From Veillonella sp. VA139 (GTDB taxonomy: Bacteria > Bacillota > Negativicutes > Veillonellales > Veillonellaceae), in assembly GCF_003992005.1 (NCBI RefSeq), contig NZ_RQVL01000002.1, positions 62,001 through 126,000 on the forward strand: a DNA stretch of 64,000 nucleotides, given 5' to 3'. Shown piece after piece: positions 9,031 through 17,910 of this stretch. The stretch's first letter is position 1. Each line of letters opens with the position of its first letter. The position numbers and the translations under genes were made by a program. The notes under the pieces were generated by a model. That model had not been told where the DNA came from. It did no database searches and worked only from the letters and a program-made list of their open reading frames with translations.

Positions 9031-9059
9031 CTCTTATACTGTGGTAAGGAGGGGATAAG

Positions 9060-9518
9060 ATGAAACGTGACGCCGTAGAGGAATTTGTGTCCGCTGTAGT
9101 AGAAACGATAATAGAGTCTACGGAGTTAGAGCTTGTGGATGTGGAATACGTACATGAGCGGGAATGGTACTTGCGCGTATTTTTAGACAAAGAGGGAGGC
9201 ATCGATTTAGATGACTGCCAAATGGTGAGTGAAAAGCTGAGCGAAGTATTGGATGCAAAAGACCCAATTAAAGAGAATTACTTGCTAGAAGTATCTTCTC
9301 CAGGATTGGATCGAGTGTTGAAAAAAGAAAAAGATTTCATTCGTTATCATGGTCGTGATGTAGATATTCAATTGTTTAAACCCATAGATGGTAAAAAACA
9401 ATACACAGGATCCTTACAAGGCTATTCTGATGAAGCTATCACCATTCAGGTGCAAGAAGAACGTATTGACCTAGAACGTGCAGCTATTGCACAAATTCGT
9501 TTGCATTTAGATTTTTAA
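9060..9518 (+). CDS. rimP: Ribosome maturation factor RimP
   Basis: Assists 30S subunit assembly. The 152-residue product carries the family pattern: acidic N-terminal domain (LELVDVEYV), the LRVFLDKEGGIDLDDC block near residue 40 and NYLLEVSSPGLDRVLKK near residue 75, followed by the small C-terminal SH3-like domain. The start ATG follows AAGGAGGGGATAAG. It is the first gene of the classical rimP-nusA-infB operon, preceded by an extended -10 promoter and a strong leader hairpin. Confidence 0.95.
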   Translation: MKRDAVEEFVSAVVETIIESTELELVDVEYVHEREWYLRVFLDKEGGIDLDDCQMVSEKLSEVLDAKDPIKENYLLEVSSPGLDRVLKKEKDFIRYHGRDVDIQLFKPIDGKKQYTGSLQGYSDEAITIQVQEERIDLERAAIAQIRLHLDF

Positions 9519-9530
9519 GGGAGGAAACCA

Positions 9531-10628
9531 GTGAGTCAAGAATTAGTACAAGCGGTACTAGCAGTTACTAAACAAAAAGGGGTGGCACCAGAGATTATTT
9601 TTGATTCTCTTGAAGTGGCATTATTACAAGCCTATCGCAAAGAGGTAGGAGCAAATCAAGAGGCATATATTTATTTTAATCGTGAAACAGGGGATTACAA
9701 AGTGTTGGCTAAGAAAACTGTAGTGGACACACCTGAAAACGAAGAAGTAGAAATTGCCTTAGTAGATGCGCGTCAATTAGACAAACGTATGGAAATCGGC
9801 GATATTATCGAAGTGGATGTAACGCCAAAAAACTTCGGTCGTAGTGCAGCCCATACGGCAAAACAATTGTTGATTCAACGTTTGAAAGAAGCAGAACGCA
9901 ATATTGTCTATGATGAATATTCCAGCCGTGAAGGCGATATTTTGACTGGTTTGGTGGAACGTATTGAAGGTCGAAATGTATTTATTAATCTAGGAAAAAC
10001 TGAGGCGATTTTACCAGTATCTGAGCAAATTCCTAGTGAAAGCTATGCTGTGGGAGACCGCATTAAATGCTACATTGTGGAAGTGAAAAAGACCACAAAA
10101 GGTCCTCAAATTATGATTTCTCGTACACATCCTGGTCTATTAAAACGCTTGTTTGAATTAGAAGTACCAGAAATTGCAGAAGGTACAGTGGAATTGAAAT
10201 CGGTAGCTCGTGAACCAGGTATGCGTTCTAAAATCGCTGTAGTATCTCGCGAGGAAGAAGTGGATGCAGTAGGTGCTTGTGTAGGTCCTAAAGGACAACG
10301 TGTACAAAATATCGTGGATGAGCTAAATGGCGAAAAAATAGATATTGTGAAATGGGATGAAGATCCAGCGGTATACATTGCCAATGCGTTAAGTCCAGCG
10401 AAAGTGGTAAGCGTAGTAGCTCGTGATGAAGAGAAAACATCTTCTGTGGTGGTGCCAGATTACCAACTTTCACTGGCTATTGGCAAAGCTGGTCAAAATG
10501 CTCGTTTAGCAGCGAAATTAACAAATTGGAAAATCGATATTAAAAGTGAAACACAAGCCGCTGAAGCCGGTGAATATGTGGAATCTGAGGATATGATTTC
10601 CTTGGATGCTTTTGGAGATGAAGACTAA
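9531..10628 (+). CDS. nusA: Transcription termination/antitermination factor NusA
   Basis: RNA polymerase-associated factor for pausing, termination and antitermination. The N-terminal polymerase-binding domain is followed by an S1 domain (GLVERIEGRNVFINLG near residue 140) and KH domains (GACVGPKGQRVQNIVDE and SLAIGKAGQNARLAA, the two GxxG loops). At 365 residues it lacks the C-terminal acidic repeats of the E. coli protein, as usual in Firmicutes. It starts with GTG behind AAGGGAGGAAACCA, 12 bases after rimP. Confidence 0.96.
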   Translation: MSQELVQAVLAVTKQKGVAPEIIFDSLEVALLQAYRKEVGANQEAYIYFNRETGDYKVLAKKTVVDTPENEEVEIALVDARQLDKRMEIGDIIEVDVTPKNFGRSAAHTAKQLLIQRLKEAERNIVYDEYSSREGDILTGLVERIEGRNVFINLGKTEAILPVSEQIPSESYAVGDRIKCYIVEVKKTTKGPQIMISRTHPGLLKRLFELEVPEIAEGTVELKSVAREPGMRSKIAVVSREEEVDAVGACVGPKGQRVQNIVDELNGEKIDIVKWDEDPAVYIANALSPAKVVSVVARDEEKTSSVVVPDYQLSLAIGKAGQNARLAAKLTNWKIDIKSETQAAEAGEYVESEDMISLDAFGDED

Positions 10629-10629
10629 T

Positions 10630-10896
10630 ATGAAACAGAAGTCTCAGCCTATGCGAGTATGTGTGGGATGTGGAGAACTTCTTCCCAAGAAAGAGTTAAC
10701 ACGTGTTGTGTTGAGTCCAACGGGAGAGATTTCTATTGACCCTACAGGTAAAGCCCCTGGACGGGGAGCCTATATGGAAATGAAAGTAGAATGCCTAGAC
10801 ATGGCGTATAAAGCCAAACGATTAGAGCGTTCGTTAAAACATAAAGTTTCACAAGAAATTTATGAATCTTTAAAGGAACAAATATCCCATGAATAA
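10630..10896 (+). CDS. rnpM: YlxR/RnpM family RNA-binding protein
   Basis: Small protein of the YlxR family; in Bacillus it is reported to bind RNase P RNA and modulate it. The diagnostic block MRVCVGCGELLPKKELTRVV is present, followed by DPTGKAPGRGAYM. The frame is also open from an ATG at 10606 inside nusA, but the ATG at 10630 lies one base after the nusA stop and has GGAG about 13 bases upstream, so I prefer it (88 residues). It overlaps the next gene by eight bases, consistent with the conserved nusA-ylxR-ylxQ-infB order. Confidence 0.9.
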   Translation: MKQKSQPMRVCVGCGELLPKKELTRVVLSPTGEISIDPTGKAPGRGAYMEMKVECLDMAYKAKRLERSLKHKVSQEIYESLKEQISHE

Positions 10897-11200
10897 AGAA
10901 AAAGTGTTGAATATATTAGGATTAGCACAGCGAGCAGGTCGCTTATTATCCGGCGATTTTGTAGTGGAACGGTCCATGAAGCGACAAGCCTATCCATTGT
11001 TGATTATGGCGGAAGATTGTGCGCAGAATAATGCTAAAAAATATATGCACTTAGCCGAATCTCATCAGGTGCCCCTTCGTTTAGTAGGGACCAAAGAGGA
11101 ACTAGGCAAAGCATTGGGAAAAGAAATGCGAGCAGTTATATTAGTAAATGATGCTGGATTTGCTAAATCCTTGCTAGCTGAAATAGATAAGAATCAGTAG
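10889..11200 (+). CDS. L7Ae-family ribosomal-like protein YlxQ
   Basis: Member of the L7Ae/L30e/Gadd45 RNA-binding fold, expected to recognise kink-turn RNA. The N-terminus VLNILGLAQRAGRLLSGDF is the YlxQ signature, followed by a basic segment (VERSMKRQAYPLLIMAEDC). It has 103 residues, normal length. It starts eight bases inside ylxR and ends 13 bases before infB, the standard arrangement in Firmicute nusA operons. Confidence 0.88.
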   Translation: MNKEKVLNILGLAQRAGRLLSGDFVVERSMKRQAYPLLIMAEDCAQNNAKKYMHLAESHQVPLRLVGTKEELGKALGKEMRAVILVNDAGFAKSLLAEIDKNQ

Positions 11201-11213
11201 AGGGGGAATGTAG

Positions 11214-13847
11214 ATGTCCAAAAAAAGAGTATATGAAGTAGCAAAAGACCTAGGTGTAGAAAATAAAGTAGTGATTGATGCTTTAAAAAAGCACAATGTA
11301 GAAGTGAAAAGCCATATGAGTACAGTGGAGGATTCACAAGTATCTATGATTAAACAATCCTTAGCAAGTGGCGGCATACAAAGACAAAGTGAAACGCCAA
11401 AAGCAACTCAACAAGCACCGCAAAAGAAAGTACATGAATACCGTCGAAATGAAGATGGTGAAAGACGTGGACCTAAACAAGATAGAAATCATCGCAATGA
11501 TCGTGGAGACCGTAATAACCGTGGTGAAAAGCGTGACCGCCCATTCAATCGTGATGATAAAAACAATGGTCAACGAGAACATCGTAATGACAGAAACGAT
11601 CGTGGAGATAATCGTTCTAATCAACGGAATGGTCAAAACCGTGATGGTCGTCGTCCAGAAGGTCGTAATGATCAACGCCAAGATAACCGCAATGGCGGTA
11701 ATCGCTCTAACAATGGTGGCAGATTTGATCGGAATAATGACCGCAATAATGACCGTAGCAACAACCGTAACAATGATCGTCGAAATGATGGACAACGTCG
11801 TGAACGTCGCCTAGAGATTCCACAAGTGGATCCAGCAATGACAACGAAACCAGAAGGTCGTGATCGTCAGGCGAGCCGTGAAGCAGATCGTCAAAAAGAA
11901 AATCGCCGTTTTGAATCTGAACATCGTAATGAAAATCGGAATGAGCGTCGCAATAAAAAAGATAAAAAAGGTAAAAAAGGTGAACGTACACAATCCTTAG
12001 TGTCTTCTGCATTGCAAAAAAATAAAAATAAAGTTAAACAACGTAATGAGCAACATATCAAACAAAAAGAGGAAGAACGTCGTAAAGCGGAGGCAGCCAT
12101 TGCTACGTCCATCGAACTGTCTGGCTCGTTGACCGTTAAAGAATTGGCAGAAAAAATGGGTCGTGAAGTGGCTGAAATTATCAAAAAATTGATGATGCTT
12201 GGCGTCATGGCAACAATCAACCAAGAAATCGATGTGGAAACGGCTATGGTATTGGCAGAAGACTTCGGTGTAGAAGTGGTAGAAGTTGAGCCTGAACAAG
12301 ATCCTACAGAAATCATCGAAATTGAAGATAGCCCAGAAAGCTTACAGCCTCGACCACCAGTTGTTACCATTATGGGTCACGTTGACCATGGTAAAACATC
12401 CTTATTGGACGTGATTCGCTCTACGAATGTAACAGCTTCTGAAGCAGGCGGTATTACGCAACATATCGGTGCGTACCAAGTACGCTATGAAGGTAATAAA
12501 ATCACATTCCTAGATACGCCTGGACATGAAGCTTTCACAGCCATGCGTTTACGTGGTGCTCAATCTACAGATATTGCTGTCCTTGTCGTAGCTGCCGATG
12601 ACGGTGTTATGCCACAAACTATTGAGGCAATCAACCATGCGAAATCCGCAGAAGTGCCAATTATCGTAGCCATCAATAAAATGGATAAACCAGGTGCTAA
12701 CCCTGACCATGTAAAACAACAATTATCCGAACATGGTTTGTTGCCAGAAGAGTGGGGCGGTGATACTATCATGGTTCCTGTATCTGCGAAACAACGTCAA
12801 GGTATTGAAGACCTATTGGAAACGATCTTGTTGGTAGCAGAAGTACAAGAATTGAAAGCGAACCCTAACCGTAAGGCACAAGGTATCGTTATCGAAGCCC
12901 AATTGGATAAAGGTCGTGGTCCTGTATGTACAGTATTGGTACAAAAAGGTTCCTTACGTGTAGGGGAAACAATCCTTGCTGGTGTGGCATACGGTAAAGT
13001 ACGTGCTATGACCAATGAACGTGGGGAAAAAGTGAAAGTAGCTCGTCCATCTATGCCTGTGGAAATCTTAGGTCTATCCGATGTGCCGCAAGCTGGTGAA
13101 GTGATATTCGCTGTTGACGACAACGAAGCGCGTTCCATTGCGGAAAAACGTATTGAAAAACAACGCATTACAGAAATGAATGCGAAAACAAAAGTCACTC
13201 TTGATGATTTGTTCAACCAAATGCAACAAGGGGAATTAAAAGACTTAAATATTATTATCAAAGGTGACGTACAAGGCTCTGTAGAAGCATTGCGTCAATC
13301 CTTAGAGGGTATTAAAAACCCAGAAGTACGCATCAATATTATCCACAGTGCAGTAGGTGCCATCAATGAATCTGACGTGATGTTAGCCTCTGCATCGGGT
13401 GCGATTATTATCGGCTTTAACGTGCGTCCAGATGCGAATGTACGTAAAGAAGCCGAAAAAGAAAGTGTTGACCTTCGTACATACCGTGTTATTTACGATG
13501 CCATCAATGAAATCGAAGCCGCTATGCGTGGTATGTTAACTCCTGAATTTAAAGAAGTTATCTTAGGCCGTGCAGAAGTTCGCCAAGTGATTTCTACTCC
13601 GAAAGCTATCGTAGCTGGTTCCTATGTAACGGAAGGTAAAATCACAAATAACTCTGAAATTCGCTTAATCCGTGATGGTATTGTTATCCATGAAGGTCAT
13701 ATTGATTCCTTGCGCCGTTTCAAAGATGAAGTGAAAGAAGTAGCGACAAGCTTTGAATGTGGTATTTCTTTGGAACGTTACCGCGATGTGAAAGAAGGCG
13801 ACGTGATCGAAGCGTACAAAATGGAAGAAATTGCCCCAGAATTATAG
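11214..13847 (+). CDS. infB: Translation initiation factor IF-2
   Basis: GTPase that brings initiator tRNA to the 30S subunit. The G1 motif GHVDHGKTS is near residue 388, followed by DTPGHEAF (G3) and NKMDKPG (G4). The C-terminal IF2 domains end with the [19 protein letters not shown] segment that binds fMet-tRNA. The N-terminal domain ([20 protein letters not shown]) is joined to the core by a highly charged region rich in Arg, Asn and Asp, roughly residues 75-275, with many RNDR/RNNR-like units. Length is 877 residues. The start ATG lies behind AGGGGGAATGTAG. Long ORFs in other frames across the linker are by-products of its repetitive codons. Confidence 0.97.
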   Translation: MSKKRVYEVAKDLGVENKVVIDALKKHNVEVKSHMSTVEDSQVSMIKQSLASGGIQRQSETPKATQQAPQKKVHEYRRNEDGERRGPKQDRNHRNDRGDRNNRGEKRDRPFNRDDKNNGQREHRNDRNDRGDNRSNQRNGQNRDGRRPEGRNDQRQDNRNGGNRSNNGGRFDRNNDRNNDRSNNRNNDRRNDGQRRERRLEIPQVDPAMTTKPEGRDRQASREADRQKENRRFESEHRNENRNERRNKKDKKGKKGERTQSLVSSALQKNKNKVKQRNEQHIKQKEEERRKAEAAIATSIELSGSLTVKELAEKMGREVAEIIKKLMMLGVMATINQEIDVETAMVLAEDFGVEVVEVEPEQDPTEIIEIEDSPESLQPRPPVVTIMGHVDHGKTSLLDVIRSTNVTASEAGGITQHIGAYQVRYEGNKITFLDTPGHEAFTAMRLRGAQSTDIAVLVVAADDGVMPQTIEAINHAKSAEVPIIVAINKMDKPGANPDHVKQQLSEHGLLPEEWGGDTIMVPVSAKQRQGIEDLLETILLVAEVQELKANPNRKAQGIVIEAQLDKGRGPVCTVLVQKGSLRVGETILAGVAYGKVRAMTNERGEKVKVARPSMPVEILGLSDVPQAGEVIFAVDDNEARSIAEKRIEKQRITEMNAKTKVTLDDLFNQMQQGELKDLNIIIKGDVQGSVEALRQSLEGIKNPEVRINIIHSAVGAINESDVMLASASGAIIIGFNVRPDANVRKEAEKESVDLRTYRVIYDAINEIEAAMRGMLTPEFKEVILGRAEVRQVISTPKAIVAGSYVTEGKITNNSEIRLIRDGIVIHEGHIDSLRRFKDEVKEVATSFECGISLERYRDVKEGDVIEAYKMEEIAPEL

Positions 13848-13856
13848 GAGGTATCC

Positions 13857-14219
13857 ATGAGCGAAGTTCGTGTACGAAAATTACAAGAGTTTATTAAACA
13901 AGAAGCAAGTCAAATCTTATTGCGTGGGTTGAAAGACCCTCGCATCGGATTTGTCACTGTAACCGATGTGCGTGTCACAGGTGATTTGCGAGAAGCTACA
14001 ATCTATGTGAGCTTATTCGGCAGTGAAGTGGAGAAAAAACAGTCCTTAGACACTTTACGCAGAAGTGCTGGTTATTTCCGCTCTGAATTAGGAAAGGTGC
14101 TTCAATTGCGCCACATTCCTAGCATTGCCTTTGATGCAGATACATCCTTAGATTACAGCATGCACATTGAAGGCTTATTAAATTCTATTAAACAAGAGGA
14201 AAATAATGGCGAAAATTAG
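13857..14219 (+). CDS. rbfA: Ribosome-binding factor A
   Basis: Binds immature 30S subunits and helps 16S rRNA 5'-end maturation. KDPRIGFVTVTDVRVTGDLR near residue 25 and the following TIYVSLFG are the family signature, and the KH-like fold continues to PSIAFDADTSLDYSMHIE. The protein has 120 residues. It begins nine bases after infB behind AGGAGGT and overlaps nrnA by 14 bases. Confidence 0.96.
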   Translation: MSEVRVRKLQEFIKQEASQILLRGLKDPRIGFVTVTDVRVTGDLREATIYVSLFGSEVEKKQSLDTLRRSAGYFRSELGKVLQLRHIPSIAFDADTSLDYSMHIEGLLNSIKQEENNGEN

Positions 14220-15147
14220 TATTGATCAACTGAAAGCATCGATTGATACAGCCCATTCCATTCTTCTTACTGTTCATGTTAGTCCCGACGGAGATGCTAT
14301 AGGCTCTATGCTTGCTATGTATGAAGCCTTAGTAGCCCAAGGGAAAGTAGTTCGCATGGTAGTGGATGATGTAATTCCTGAAAAGTTTTCTTTTCTTCCT
14401 CTATGCTCCAAGATTGAGCCTATTGAAAGTTTAGAAACTGGTTATACATCGGATATGCTACTCATTTTGGACGCTAGCACATTTGAACGAATTGGAGAAG
14501 TAGGTGTACGAATGAGTGCACCTACTTTTAATATAGACCACCATATTTCTAATACAGAATTTGCAGACGGTTTATATTTGCGATCCGATTTTTCTTCTAC
14601 GGGAGAAACGGTGGCGTACCTATGTAAGATGTGGAATTGGGAGATTACCCAATCGATGGGACAAGCTTTGTACATGGCGATGGCTACAGATACAGGGTTC
14701 TTTAAATTCTCTAATACAACAGCACATACGATGGAAATGGCAGGTCTATGTTTACAAGCAGGTGCACAGCCACATGTCATTTCTGAGGCGATAGAAATAG
14801 TGGAACCAGCTCGCATCGAAGTGATGAAACAGGTCTTAGATAATGTGTCCTTTCACCATGAAGGGCAAGTGGTATCCATGTGCTTGACATTACCGCTGAT
14901 GGAACGCATTGGGGATGATACTGATGGATTTGTGGACATGATTCGAAACATCAAAGGTGTAGATGTAGCTATCGTTTTAAAAGCGAAAACAGAGACGGTA
15001 ACTCGTGTTAGCATTCGCTCCAAAGTGCGAGATGCAAACCAAATTGCTAGTCACTTTGGCGGTGGTGGGCATATTCGAGCAGCTGGTTGCTCTATCGAAA
15101 GTCCTATCCACGAAGCATTGGAACAAATCTTAGCGGTGATTGATTAA
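14206..15147 (+). CDS. nrnA: DHH-family bifunctional oligoribonuclease / pAp phosphatase NrnA
   Basis: Mn-dependent phosphoesterase that degrades short RNA and 3'-phosphoadenosine 5'-phosphate. TVHVSPDGDAIGSML near residue 25 is DHH motif I, LILDAS follows, and FNIDHHISNT near residue 105 is the DHH triad. The DHHA1 domain ends with FGGGGHIRAAGCSIE. It has 313 residues, normal length. It overlaps rbfA by 14 bases and truB by one base (TAATG), so translation of the three is coupled. Confidence 0.93.
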   Translation: MAKISIDQLKASIDTAHSILLTVHVSPDGDAIGSMLAMYEALVAQGKVVRMVVDDVIPEKFSFLPLCSKIEPIESLETGYTSDMLLILDASTFERIGEVGVRMSAPTFNIDHHISNTEFADGLYLRSDFSSTGETVAYLCKMWNWEITQSMGQALYMAMATDTGFFKFSNTTAHTMEMAGLCLQAGAQPHVISEAIEIVEPARIEVMKQVLDNVSFHHEGQVVSMCLTLPLMERIGDDTDGFVDMIRNIKGVDVAIVLKAKTETVTRVSIRSKVRDANQIASHFGGGGHIRAAGCSIESPIHEALEQILAVID

Positions 15148-16046
15148 TGGATGGAGTTATTTCTTTAATCAAGCCACCAGGCATTACGAGTCATGATGCC
15201 ATCGGTATTTGTCGACGCATTTTAAAAGAACGCCGTATTGGTCATAGTGGGACCTTGGATCCATTGGCGTACGGCGTGTTGCCTATCTTTGTAGGAAAAG
15301 CAACACGTACCATCGAATATACAGAATCTATCGGTAAGACTTATGTGGCAGAATGTAAATTTGGCATTGAAACAGATACAGAAGATAGCACAGGGAATAT
15401 ACTGCGTACTATGGATATGATTGAGGCTCCTAGTTGGGACGAACTAGAACAAGCAGTGCAGTCCTTTCAAGGTTCGATTGAACAACGACCGTCAAAGTAT
15501 TCTGCTATCAAAATCAATGGGCAACGCGCTTATGATTTAGCCCGTGCAGGGGTGGAATTTGAATTACCAGCTCGTTTGATTCAGATTTACGACATTGAGT
15601 TACTCGCCTATGCATTTCCATTCTTTACCATTCGTGCACGATGTTCTGCGGGCACTTATGTGCGTGCTTTGTTGCGAGATATATGCCAGCAACTTGGGCT
15701 GTGTGGTATGATGACACAGCTATGCCGTACCGCAGTAGGACAATGCAACATTGAACAGTCTGTGACCATTGAAGAACTAGAAACGCTGTTGGAACAAGCT
15801 GTACAGCCCGTAGATACTTTGCTAACGCACTTGCCAGCGGTGTATATTAACGATATTAATCGCACACGCTTGGTACAAGGGAAACAAGTTCCAATCCATA
15901 CAGTTAAACCGAATGGAACTTTCTGTGTGTCCCCAGAGGAAATCCCAGTCGATACATTAGTGAGAGCTTATGATGCAAATGGGTTTATGAGTATCTTGCG
16001 ACGGTTGGATAGCACTTTGAAAGTAGAGAAAAATATATACATATAA
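15147..16046 (+). CDS. truB: tRNA pseudouridine-55 synthase
   Basis: Makes pseudouridine 55 in the T-loop of tRNAs. The N-terminus (GVISLIKPPGITSHDAI) and GHSGTLDPLAYGVLPIFVG near residue 32, containing the catalytic Asp, identify TruB, and RCSAGTYVRALLRDI near residue 165 is the second conserved box. At 299 residues it includes a C-terminal PUA-like region. It is the last gene of the operon and is followed by a strong terminator at 16060-16096. Confidence 0.95.
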   Translation: MDGVISLIKPPGITSHDAIGICRRILKERRIGHSGTLDPLAYGVLPIFVGKATRTIEYTESIGKTYVAECKFGIETDTEDSTGNILRTMDMIEAPSWDELEQAVQSFQGSIEQRPSKYSAIKINGQRAYDLARAGVEFELPARLIQIYDIELLAYAFPFFTIRARCSAGTYVRALLRDICQQLGLCGMMTQLCRTAVGQCNIEQSVTIEELETLLEQAVQPVDTLLTHLPAVYINDINRTRLVQGKQVPIHTVKPNGTFCVSPEEIPVDTLVRAYDANGFMSILRRLDSTLKVEKNIYI

Positions 16047-16059
16047 CATAGGTATAAGA

Positions 16060-16096
16060 AATGGTCAGGAACCTTATGAAATCCTGACCATTTTCT
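16060..16096 (+). terminator. Rho-independent terminator of the nusA-infB-truB operon
   Basis: Perfect 11-bp stem AATGGTCAGGA / TCCTGACCATT (16060-16070 and 16082-16092) followed by a short T-run. Confidence 0.85.
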
Positions 16097-16126
16097 TATG
16101 TATACACTTTTTATAGTCTTCGGTTG

Positions 16127-16135
16127 TGTTATAAT
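16127..16135 (+). promoter_or_regulatory. Extended -10 promoter for ribF
   Basis: TGTTATAAT lies 55 bases upstream of the ribF start and just after the preceding terminator; the -35 position is T-rich but not a good match. Confidence 0.55.
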
Positions 16136-16189
16136 AAAGAGTAAACGTAATAAAAGTTCTATTTCATATTTCAAAAGATAAGGATTAGT

Positions 16190-17131
16190 ATGAATATTTT
16201 ATATACCATATCAGAGTTAGATACGATACAGGAACCCATTGTATATGGGATGGGAACCTTTGATGGACTGCACTTAGGTCATCAATCGATTATTAAGGAG
16301 GTCTGTGACAGCGCAAAAGCTTGTCATGGAGTTTCTGTCATAGTTACCTTCGATGCGCATCCATTTACTATATTACAACCGAAACAAATTCCACCTCGGT
16401 TGTTACAGCGAGAAGAACGGTATGCTATGTTACAGAATATGGGTGTTGATTATGTGTTGGAACTTCCCATGACTCAAGAATTAGTTGCTCAGTCAGGGGA
16501 AGATTTTATTCATGGTTTATGTGCTCATCGTGATGTACAGAAAATAGTAGTCGGTGCAAATTTTAATTTTGGATATAAGGGCTTGGGAAATTCAAAGATG
16601 ATTCGAGAATTATATCCATCTATTGAAGTCCATGATCAAGAATTGGTACGCTATGATTGGATTGATGCGCCTATATCTAGTACTGCTATACGTAGTAGTA
16701 TTTTACGTGGTGATATTGAATTGGCAAATCAAATGCTAGGTCGCCCGTATCGTTTTACAGGTACTGTAGTGAAAGGAGATCAACGAGGTCGTACTTTGGG
16801 ATTTCCTACGTTAAACTTTCATTTTCCAGATACTATGGCAACGCCAGCGGATGGTGTGTATGTAAACCAAGTATACATCGGAGGCAAATGGTACGGAGCA
16901 GTGGGGAATATGGGGGATAATCCAACCTTTACCAATCAATATCATCGTTTTGAAACCCATTTATTTGATTTCTCTGATGATGTATACGGAGAAGTGGCTA
17001 CGGTAGAATTTCTTGCTTTCATCCGTGGAGAAGTTAAGTTTGATTCCCTGCAAGCCCTTATCGATCAAATGGAAGATGATAAGGCTTTTGCATTAGACCA
17101 TTTACATAGTACGATTTATAGAAAATTCTAA
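16190..17131 (+). CDS. ribF: Bifunctional riboflavin kinase / FAD synthetase
   Basis: Converts riboflavin to FMN and then FAD. The N-terminal nucleotidyltransferase domain has YGMGTFDGLHLGHQSII near residue 20 and ISSTAIRSSILRGDI near residue 162. The C-terminal kinase domain has GDQRGRTLGFPTLNF near residue 200. The protein has 313 residues, typical of RibF. Its ATG follows AAGGATTAGT. The chorismate mutase-shikimate kinase gene begins about 11 bases after its stop, and the operon continues to comFC. Confidence 0.95.
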   Translation: MNILYTISELDTIQEPIVYGMGTFDGLHLGHQSIIKEVCDSAKACHGVSVIVTFDAHPFTILQPKQIPPRLLQREERYAMLQNMGVDYVLELPMTQELVAQSGEDFIHGLCAHRDVQKIVVGANFNFGYKGLGNSKMIRELYPSIEVHDQELVRYDWIDAPISSTAIRSSILRGDIELANQMLGRPYRFTGTVVKGDQRGRTLGFPTLNFHFPDTMATPADGVYVNQVYIGGKWYGAVGNMGDNPTFTNQYHRFETHLFDFSDDVYGEVATVEFLAFIRGEVKFDSLQALIDQMEDDKAFALDHLHSTIYRKF

Positions 17132-17142
17132 GGAGTATGTCC

Positions 17143-17910
17143 ATGAAATTACAAGAAAGTCGCAAAAAAATTGATGCTATTAATAAAGAGTTAATTCGTT
17201 TATTTGAAGAACGTTTGAGCATCGTTGTAGATATTGCCAAATATAAAGAAGAGCATCAGATGAAAATTCATGATGTACAGAGAGAACAAGAAATTCTTGA
17301 TTCCGCTGTGAAAGCCTTGAATAATCCCGAATTAGCTGATTATGCAAAAGAATTTATGAATGAGGTAATTCGTATTTCTAAAGATTATGAAAAGAATCAT
17401 ATTCATCAACATATTTTCTTAATTGGTATGCCTGGGGCGGGTAAAACAACCATAGGTAAAGCCTTAGCACAAGCATTAGGATTAGAGTTCTTTGATGTGG
17501 ATACAGAAATCCAAGAGCGCACAGGAAAATCTATTCAAAATATTATTATTCATGATGGAGAAGATGAATTCCATCAATTGGAACTCAATGTAATTCAAGA
17601 CTTAGTAAGCAAGCAGAATGCCAGTGTCATTGCTACAGGCGGTGGTACGGTATTGTGTGATGCCACGGCTGAACTGATGCGTGAATCTGGTTATGTGGTA
17701 TTGATTCAACGTGATGTAAAACAAATTCTTGATGATTTAGATATGGAAATTCGTCCATTATTGAAAGAAAGTATTGAATATATTTTCCGCTTATATGAAG
17801 AACGTCAACCAATTTACGAACGTGTGAGTCACATCAAAATTGAAAATATTAGTAATGTAGCAGATGTGGTGCAAGCTGTCATTTCTGCTTTACCTAATGC
17901 ATCCCTATGA
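17143..17910 (+). CDS. Fused chorismate mutase (AroQ type) - shikimate kinase
   Basis: Two shikimate-pathway enzymes in one 255-residue chain. Residues 1-85 form an AroQ helical domain: SRKKIDAINKELIRLFEERL, then IAKYKEEH and VQREQEIL, with the Arg, Lys and Glu expected of an AroQ active site. From residue ~90 a shikimate kinase follows: IGMPGAGKTTIGKALA is the Walker A, FFDVDTEIQERTG the shikimate-binding DxD region, ATGGGTVL the GGG loop and MEIRPLL the LID Arg region. The ATG at 17143 is seven bases after AGGAG; the ATG at 17137 is too close. It overlaps recD2 by four bases. Confidence 0.88.
   Translation: MKLQESRKKIDAINKELIRLFEERLSIVVDIAKYKEEHQMKIHDVQREQEILDSAVKALNNPELADYAKEFMNEVIRISKDYEKNHIHQHIFLIGMPGAGKTTIGKALAQALGLEFFDVDTEIQERTGKSIQNIIIHDGEDEFHQLELNVIQDLVSKQNASVIATGGGTVLCDATAELMRESGYVVLIQRDVKQILDDLDMEIRPLLKESIEYIFRLYEERQPIYERVSHIKIENISNVADVVQAVISALPNASL

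Noticed and set aside
11361-12370. Several long frames on both strands inside infB
   Set aside because: They arise from the repetitive RND codons of the IF-2 linker and have no ribosome sites or domain features.
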